Below are positions 6,990 to 10,453 of a stretch of 10,453 bases of DNA, one piece after another. This DNA is from Thermoplasmatota archaeon (GTDB taxonomy: Archaea > Thermoplasmatota > Thermoplasmata > GCA-020350865 > JAUVCJ01), in NCBI GenBank assembly GCA_030595765.1, contig JAUVCJ010000063.1:1-10453 (forward strand), read 5' to 3'. The translations under genes and the position numbers were made by a program. Below the pieces are notes generated by a model. The model was given only the letters and a program-made list of their open reading frames with translations, had not been told where the DNA came from and did no database searches. How positions within the stretch are numbered: position 1 is the stretch's first letter; each line of letters starts with the position of its first letter.

Positions 6990-7020
6990 ACATGTTGGTT
7001 GCACATGTTGGTTGAACAGT
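6982..7020 (+). repeat. Three tandem 13-bp repeats across the stop codon
   Basis: TTGGTTGAACATG (6982-6994), TTGGTTGCACATG (6995-7007) and TTGGTTGAACAGT (7008-7020) are contiguous. The first contains the final codons and TGA stop of the P-loop/DRTGG gene, so the array grew outward from the gene end. Copies 1 and 2 differ by one base; copy 3 differs in its last two. This marks the left edge of the accessory block. Confidence 0.85.
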
Positions 7021-7028
7021 TACTCTGT

Positions 7029-7154
7029 TATCGCAGTATGTCTATTGATTCATCGGCAAACAGCGAAAACTGAGTAATACTTTAATATACTATTACCGAT
7101 ATATCGCAGTTTGTCTACTATGCCATCTACAAATAGCGAAAAATTAGTAACACT
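7029..7154 (+). repeat. Degenerate 53-bp direct repeat containing the AbiEi gene start
   Basis: Copy A is 7029-7081 and copy B 7102-7154, offset 73 bases and 41 of 53 identical by hand count. The best conserved parts are TATCGCAGTWTGTCTA (15 of 16) and AAYAGCGAAAA. Copy B carries the beginning of the AbiEi gene. Copy A carries an aligned start, ATG 7038, which reads MSIDSSANSEN and stops at 7073, against MSTMPSTNSEK in the real gene. It is either a relic of a duplicated start or a pair of regulatory sites. Confidence 0.75.
7074..7096 (+). promoter_or_regulatory. TATA box framed by an inverted repeat, abiE promoter and operator
   Basis: TTTAATATAC (7081-7090) is a TATA box about 26 bases before the TTG at 7111. 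GTAATA (7074-7079) and TATTAC (7091-7096) form a perfect inverted repeat around it. AbiEi antitoxins are known to repress their own promoters by binding repeats; this dyad, with the two TATCGCAGT repeats around it, is a likely operator (inference). No ribosome binding site is visible, so a leaderless or short-leader mRNA is expected. Confidence 0.5.
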
Positions 7155-7935
7155 GACTCCAAATGAGCAGTTTATACATATGGAATTGGTGAAGAAAAAG
7201 GTCTGCTCAGTGATGGATGTCGCTGAAGTTACAGGCAATTACAAGACAGCACGCGACACACTTTCTCGTCTTGTCAAAAAGGGATATGCTTTGAGGGTTC
7301 ACAGGGGATACTATGCAGGAATTCCCCTGGAGAAATATGGAGAATACTTCGAAGTTGACCGATTCATCGTGGGGCATGTAGTGAATAACAACAATGGCGC
7401 CTTTGCTTACCATTCAGCTTTGGAATTGCATGGAGTTGCTCATTCGTATTTTAACACCGTATTTTATCTAAGAAATAAAACGTTGAGATCATTTGAATTT
7501 CAAAATGTGGAGTATAAATACATGACCACTCAGCACTTATTTGGGTTTGACACACTGGTGCGTGAAGGAGTTGTCATTTCTTTAACGGATAGGGAGAGGA
7601 CATTCTTGGATTGCATACGGAGGCCGGATTATTGTGGGGGGCTCGAAGAAACCCTAAAGAGCATCAGTACGTTCCATTCTCTAAATTATCAGCTACTTGA
7701 AACCTATTTGGAGCTATTTGGAGAGCAGAGCCTGAGGCAAAAGACTGGATATGCTTTGTCCTTGTTGCAGGAGGACATGCGCGTTCCAGAATGGTTTCTA
7801 AATAATCTTGAAAAGACACTTACAAATAAGACATATTACCTGGATCCCGAGCCAAGAAAGGGCTCTGGTTGTTATGTTGGCAGATGGAAACTCATCGTGC
7901 CCAAAAACATCAAGGAGATGATGCGTTTTGTCTAA
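7111..7935 (+). CDS. abiEi: AbiEi-type antitoxin, winged-helix transcriptional regulator
   Basis: Antitoxin and autorepressor of a type IV toxin-antitoxin pair, 274 residues. Residues 17-72 form a winged helix (VMDVAEVTG...TARDTLSRLVKKGYALRVHRGYYAGIP), as in AbiEi_4-type N-termini. The C-terminal domain shows family signatures: FAYHSALELHGVA at 98-110 and VISLTDRERTFLDCIRRPDYCGGLEE around 155-180. The TTG at 7111 is taken as start because it aligns with the ATG of the duplicated start at 7038; ATG 7120 is the alternative and would remove only three residues. It is followed by the toxin gene with an eight-base overlap, so the two are co-translated. By family knowledge it counteracts AbiEii without forming a tight complex. 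Identification is by motif recognition; the exact subfamily is uncertain. Confidence 0.85.
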   Translation: MSTMPSTNSEKLVTLTPNEQFIHMELVKKKVCSVMDVAEVTGNYKTARDTLSRLVKKGYALRVHRGYYAGIPLEKYGEYFEVDRFIVGHVVNNNNGAFAYHSALELHGVAHSYFNTVFYLRNKTLRSFEFQNVEYKYMTTQHLFGFDTLVREGVVISLTDRERTFLDCIRRPDYCGGLEETLKSISTFHSLNYQLLETYLELFGEQSLRQKTGYALSLLQEDMRVPEWFLNNLEKTLTNKTYYLDPEPRKGSGCYVGRWKLIVPKNIKEMMRFV

Positions 7936-8875
7936 TGGTTTGGACCGTGTATATCTGGATCGGATTTCCAGTAAAACTGATTTTTTGCGTGACCCGCTTG
8001 AAAAGGTTTACCGTTTGCTAGAGCTTCTTGGGAATATTGTTTATGCTCCTGACATCCAGGACAAGTTGTTGTTGAAAGGCGGCACTTCACTACAATTCAT
8101 TTATCTTGGTTATCGGCGGTTATCTGTTGATATCGATTTCAACTACATAGGAAGTGTGGAGAAGCTTATTATGGAAGCAGACCGTGAATTGATACGGAAG
8201 ATGCTTGTTAGAATCTTCAATGAGCATGGCTATGTGCTGGAGAAGAATATCAATCATTATGCAGAAGAGCAATTCATTCTAGCCTACACAAATTGCGTAG
8301 GGAATCGGGATCGGATCAAGGTGGAGATAAACTACCTAGAACGTATGCCTATCCTCCCAGTCATCCATAAACCCGTGAAACATCCATTTGATGGGATGCA
8401 ATTGCAGCAGATTCCGACGTTCCAGTACATTGAGGTGATTGCACAAAAGACTCGTGCCCTCATCACAAGAGCAACAGCAAGAGATCTCTTTGATGTATAT
8501 CTAATAGCACAGAACTCCATGCCTTTTGACTCTGTGCTGTATCGAAAGATGGTCTTGTTCTATCTGGCCCTGACTTCTGAGGATTTACGAAAAATAACAC
8601 CAGAACTAATCTCTGACATTACCAAGAATTCCATTAAGCGCCATTTGGCACCAATGCTCAAAAGACGTGAATACGAACCCTATCTGGAAGATATGAAGCA
8701 GACCTGCTTGAAGCTTTTAGAACCAATATTTGTTTTTACAAGGGAAGAACAGGAGTTCCTTGACTATTTCTACGAAAAGAAGATTTTCAAACAAGAGCTG
8801 CTTTTTGGGGACACTGGTTTAAAATTGGATCTTGGCAAGCATCCGGGGATCCGATGGCGGCTAAATAACATTTGA
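7928..8875 (+). CDS. abiEii: AbiEii-type nucleotidyltransferase toxin
   Basis: Toxin of the AbiE pair, 315 residues, a minimal nucleotidyltransferase of the DNA polymerase beta superfamily; relatives transfer nucleotides to tRNA acceptor ends and stop growth, giving phage defence by abortive infection. Visible motifs: LKGGTSLQ at 49-56 and SVDIDF at 66-71 (motif I, metal ligands D68 and D70), IKVEINY at 130-136 (motif III) and KTRALITRATARDLFDVYLI from 174 (K174, R181, R185, D186; motif IV). All expected catalytic residues are present, so it is probably active. The start is TTG 7928, ten bases after GGAG in AAGGAGATG, overlapping the AbiEi stop; a TTG at 7940 is an alternative. Whether this archaeal pair defends against viruses or stabilises the locus cannot be read from sequence. 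Confidence 0.9.
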   Translation: MSNGLDRVYLDRISSKTDFLRDPLEKVYRLLELLGNIVYAPDIQDKLLLKGGTSLQFIYLGYRRLSVDIDFNYIGSVEKLIMEADRELIRKMLVRIFNEHGYVLEKNINHYAEEQFILAYTNCVGNRDRIKVEINYLERMPILPVIHKPVKHPFDGMQLQQIPTFQYIEVIAQKTRALITRATARDLFDVYLIAQNSMPFDSVLYRKMVLFYLALTSEDLRKITPELISDITKNSIKRHLAPMLKRREYEPYLEDMKQTCLKLLEPIFVFTREEQEFLDYFYEKKIFKQELLFGDTGLKLDLGKHPGIRWRLNNI

Positions 8876-8877
8876 AT

Positions 8878-8893
8878 AAGAGCTTGAGCTTTT
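8878..8893 (+). terminator. Weak hairpin with T-run between convergent genes
   Basis: AAGAGCT and AGCTTTT can pair around a small loop directly after the abiEii stop, ending in TTTT. The gap to the convergent AbrB gene stop is only 17 bases, so a terminator for the plus strand would be expected here. The stem is short and includes a G-T pair. Confidence 0.3.
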
Positions 8894-9138
8894 CATGCAA
8901 CCGCTCTCTCCTTTTCAAGGGCATATAGTAGGGCTTTTTTTGTAATCCCTTTCTTCTTAGCAGCCTCTCCAAGTATCTTTCTTATCTCTTTCATCCGGAT
9001 GTCTGCCTTCTTCATGAGAATGTAATCGCCTACTTGCTCAACGATCAGATAGGAGCCTTTATTGACAGCTATGGAATCACGAATAGCTATTGGAAGCGTT
9101 ATCTGCCCTTTTGAAGTTACTTTGACAACATCAGTCAT
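8893..9138 (-). CDS. AbrB/SpoVT-type (MazE/VapB-like) DNA-binding protein, orphan antitoxin
   Basis: Small protein of 81 residues. The first ~47 residues are a swapped-hairpin AbrB domain, with the signature VTSKGQITLPIAIRDSIAVNKGS at 6-28 and YILMKKAD closing the domain. The rest is a basic amphipathic helix (residues ~50-80) where VapB-type antitoxins normally hold their toxin. No toxin gene is adjacent: the plus-strand AbiE pair converges on it, and a possible PIN-domain relic lies about 1 kb away near 10122. ATG 9138 has GGTG five bases upstream; AAATATGT-like sequence at 9176-9185 could be its TATA box. It may be an orphan antitoxin or a free-standing transcription regulator; I cannot tell which. 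Confidence 0.85.
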   Translation of the reverse strand: MTDVVKVTSKGQITLPIAIRDSIAVNKGSYLIVEQVGDYILMKKADIRMKEIRKILGEAAKKKGITKKALLYALEKERAVA

Positions 9139-9183
9139 TCTAACACCAATATAAAGTACGGATTCCTTACTACTTACATATTT

Positions 9184-9331
9184 GGCAGTAGGACGTGACT
9201 GGAGTCATGCCCAAGCATGTGAAGATTACCGCGCCTATTCAGGCAGAGCTGGAAGCGGACAATGAAGAAAAGCTGGGTGCAGAAAAAGAGGCTGGGAGGT
9301 GGGTTAGACTTCGGGGTTGTTCGGAGAACTA
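9184..9331 (+). pseudogene. Frameshifted remnant of the 3' end of a P-loop/DRTGG gene
   Basis: Bases 9237-9290 encode IQAELEADNEEKLGAEKE, matching the intact protein's residues 318-335 (IQAELEADDKEKLAAVKE) at 14 of 18 positions and 39 of 54 bases by hand count. After one inserted base the frame reads LGGGLDFG (intact: LVGGLDLG), and after a second shift LFGEL (intact: LFG). Upstream, GCAGTAG and a GVMP-like stretch (9186-9211) suggest the match continues with deletions. It cannot be translated as one protein. Ten of the 15 differences fall at third codon positions, so the copy diverged under selection before it decayed: it is a paralogue or a relative's allele, not a fresh duplication. Confidence 0.8.
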
Positions 9332-9340
9332 GACATCTCG

Positions 9341-9383
9341 TTTTATAAACACTTAGTTCTGTATCCAAAGAAATAAGAACTAA
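9341..9383 (+). promoter_or_regulatory. TATA box and 8-bp inverted repeat before the membrane protein gene
   Basis: TTTTATAAAC (9341-9350) is a strong TATA box predicting a start near 9371. Perfect arms TTAGTTCT (9353-9360) and AGAACTAA (9376-9383) with a 15-base spacer surround that start site, as an operator would. The gene's ATG at 9408 follows about 37 bases downstream. Confidence 0.5.
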
Positions 9384-9407
9384 CACAAATATGGATGGAA
9401 TATAAAT

Positions 9408-10067
9408 ATGATTGATATATTAATTACTTCGATTATTTTAATTCTATTCATTTTAAAATCCATAATACTGGTAATAGATTTAAACCTCTTTCGCCAAATT
9501 GAAAAGCAAGATGGAGATAAATGCAGTGATTGGATTCACAATAACAGATATCGAAATAAATTCATTTTATATTTCATTTTATTGATTTTTTTCTTATTTA
9601 TTACAGGCCCGGGTAACCGAATATTTCATTTTCCACTTAGCGTTGTACTCCTTTTTATTGGTGTATTATTTATTGGTCCAGCGTTGTTGACTTGTTATTA
9701 TATCTTATTTACATTATATTTTAGAAAAAAGAATGGATATTCAAAAATAGTTTATTCAGAGCAATGTACAAAAATTGAAGGACCATTTGGATACGTTAAG
9801 GCTCATTTCAATAGGATTCAAAATGCGATTATAACTTGTTTTGATAATGAAGGAATTGAATGTAAAATCAATAAACAGTATGCTAACTATTTTATAGAAT
9901 TGAAATTTCCTAATGATGGTTACTATTTGAAAATTACAAAAATCTGGATCAATTATAATCGAGAATTTATTTTTACATTCTATCCAATAAAAAACTACTC
10001 CTTCGAATTTCCAAAGCATTTAGCAAATATTGTCGATAAGTGCATAAAAACAAGTTTCTTAGACTGA
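9408..10067 (+). CDS. Unrecognised membrane protein with soluble C-terminal domain
   Basis: This 219-residue protein belongs to no family I recognise. Three hydrophobic segments are seen: residues 4-25 (Ile/Leu-rich), 51-66 and 76-105, the last long enough for one long or two short helices. A charged loop at 29-50 (QDGDKCSDWIHNNRYRNK) links the first two. Residues ~106-219 are soluble, rich in Tyr, Phe, Asn, Lys and Ile with a beta-like alternation. The reading frame is far more AT-rich than the housekeeping genes to the left, with many ATT, AAA and TTT codons, which suggests recent transfer. GGATGGA about nine bases before the ATG is a poor ribosome binding site. Being a lone gene beside a toxin-antitoxin block, it could be a defence-type membrane effector, but nothing in the sequence proves that. 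Confidence 0.6.
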   Translation: MIDILITSIILILFILKSIILVIDLNLFRQIEKQDGDKCSDWIHNNRYRNKFILYFILLIFFLFITGPGNRIFHFPLSVVLLFIGVLFIGPALLTCYYILFTLYFRKKNGYSKIVYSEQCTKIEGPFGYVKAHFNRIQNAIITCFDNEGIECKINKQYANYFIELKFPNDGYYLKITKIWINYNREFIFTFYPIKNYSFEFPKHLANIVDKCIKTSFLD

Positions 10068-10149
10068 TCTATAGTTAATGAGCAGGCAGTTGAAGGATAC
10101 TGGGACTGGGCTGCAGAACTTTTTGTAGATACTTCGTTTTTGGTGCCCA
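10068..10149 (+). pseudogene. Debris with possible PIN-domain N-terminal relic
   Basis: In the frame of the preceding gene, after its TGA, the sequence stays open and reads YWDWAAELFVDTSFLVP (about 10098-10148). The segment hhVDTSFLV (10122-10145) matches the usual first strand of PIN-domain (VapC-type) toxins, whose Asp is catalytic. There is no start codon, and the rest of a PIN domain is missing. The match is short and could be chance. Confidence 0.2.
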
Positions 10150-10263
10150 CTATTGTTCGTTCGCAAGCACCAAATCCACCAGCCGCTTCACATCCTCCGC
10201 CTTCGTGCAATTGAACACCGGCCAATCTGGATGCTCGCTCATCTCGTTGGTTAGTATGCCGGA
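10150..10263 (-). pseudogene. Orphan C-terminal gene fragment
   Basis: Reading leftward from about 10263 to a TAG at 10152-10150, the frame encodes a convincing protein C-terminus, GILTNEMSEHPDWPVF followed by an EDVKRLVDLVL helix. It is more GC-rich than its surroundings. Further upstream on that strand the frame turns into unlikely sequence (many Cys and His) running through the palindromes, so the 5' part of the gene is missing. I do not recognise the family. It could also be a small intact gene with a non-ATG start, but no ribosome binding site supports that. Confidence 0.4.
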
Positions 10264-10269
10264 GATGCT

Positions 10270-10304
10270 AATTGCATGTAGGTAACAAATTAAATGATGC
10301 AATT
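10270..10304. repeat. 8-bp inverted repeat AATTGCAT / ATGCAATT
   Basis: Perfect arms at 10270-10277 and 10297-10304 with a 19-base spacer. The right arm abuts a TATA-like TTTTAAAA (10303-10310) of the downstream ATPase gene. The arms share the core TTGCA with the palindrome at 10325-10363, suggesting one regulator binds both (inference). Confidence 0.55.
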
Positions 10305-10310
10305 TTAAAA
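10303..10310 (+). promoter_or_regulatory. Candidate TATA box of the ATPase gene
   Basis: TTTTAAAA followed by ACG; the expected start site near 10332 falls inside the nested palindrome 10325-10363. If so, the palindrome works as DNA operator rather than wholly as mRNA leader. Confidence 0.35.
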
Positions 10311-10324
10311 ACGCAAAACCTATT

Positions 10325-10363
10325 ATGTTGCAGATGTTGCAGAGTTCGCAACAAGTGCAACAT
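10325..10363. promoter_or_regulatory. Nested 39-bp palindrome before the ATPase gene
   Basis: Outer arms ATGTTGCA (10325-10332) and TGCAACAT (10356-10363) pair perfectly; after a symmetric GA/AG interruption, inner arms TGTTGC (10335-10340) and GCAACA (10348-10353) pair perfectly around a seven-base centre. The left half is also a tandem direct repeat of ATGTTGCAG (10325-10333, 10334-10342). It ends two bases before the ribosome binding site GGTGAT. It is either a multi-site operator or an mRNA hairpin controlling translation. Confidence 0.7.
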
Positions 10364-10374
10364 TGGTGATATAA

Positions 10375-10453
10375 ATGAGTAATCCTTTCATGCCTGGGTC
10401 TGGTTTGTTCCCTCCACATTTTGCAGGGCGCTTCAAAGAGACGGAAATATTTA
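10375..10453 (+). CDS. AAA-type ATPase, N-terminal part only (cut by window edge)
   Basis: ATG 10375 is preceded by GGTGAT (10365-10370) at four bases, a strong ribosome binding site. The 26 visible codons read MSNPFMPGSGLFPPHFAGR then FKETEIF and run off the right edge. NPFxPGxGxxPPxxAGR-E is the typical opening of a group of archaeal and bacterial ATP-binding proteins of the AAA/ORC-Cdc6-like type, where the Walker A lies about 20-30 residues further on and so is outside this window. Function is unknown; members often sit in mobile or defence regions. The elaborate palindromes upstream suggest tight control. The family call rests on the short N-terminus alone. Confidence 0.6.
   Translation, partial: MSNPFMPGSGLFPPHFAGRFKETEIF

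Noticed and set aside
9206..9219. Small inverted repeat CATGC-CCAA-GCATG
   Set aside because: Only five base pairs, lying within the pseudogene remnant; likely chance.
9995..10225. Minus-strand 76-codon frame MAGVQLHEGGG...
   Set aside because: It crosses the end of the membrane protein gene and the debris zone with no coherent domain; a different frame (10150-10263) looks more protein-like there.

Overview
The window looks archaeal and euryarchaeal, probably from Thermoplasmatota or a relative. It carries the archaeal cluster L7Ae - S28e - L24e - Ndk, a fused ADP-forming acetyl-CoA synthetase, and TATA-box promoters. Some genes are leaderless and others have GGAGG/GGTGAT ribosome binding sites. 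The Thermoplasmatota placement is an inference, from the fused ACD next to a BioD/DRTGG protein and the lysine-rich tail on L24e; no rRNA is present to confirm it.

Left part (1-3561): a ribulose-phosphate 3-epimerase gene (+) meets, tail to tail and sharing bases of its stop, a coiled-coil/helix-hairpin-helix protein gene (-). A 200-base divergent promoter region with a palindromic TTTATAAA box leads to the + strand operon rpl7ae (TTG start), rps28e, rpl24e with a long KKDSS-repeat tail, and ndk (TTG start).

Middle (3562-6989): an apparently leaderless two-gene operon encodes a fused alpha-beta acetate-CoA ligase (ADP-forming), with an unusual 50-residue repeat-bearing tail, and an ATGA-overlapping P-loop/DRTGG protein. 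Together they suggest energy conservation from acetyl-CoA or other acyl-CoAs, with the second protein as a likely partner or regulator.

Right part (6990-10453) is accessory DNA. A type IV toxin-antitoxin pair (AbiEi/AbiEii) lies behind a duplicated gene start and a TATA box framed by an inverted repeat. It faces an orphan AbrB-type DNA-binding protein. Just beyond lies a frameshifted remnant of the last ~45 codons of the P-loop/DRTGG gene, so the AbiE-AbrB block is bracketed by an intact and a decayed copy of the same gene end. Then come an AT-rich unrecognised membrane protein, a debris zone with an orphan C-terminal fragment and a possible PIN-domain relic, and an elaborate dyad-symmetric promoter region in front of an AAA-type ATPase gene cut by the window edge.

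The most noteworthy signals are the bracketing gene-end duplication, the duplicated AbiEi start, the nested TTGCA palindromes before the ATPase gene, and the repeat tails on L24e and ACD.
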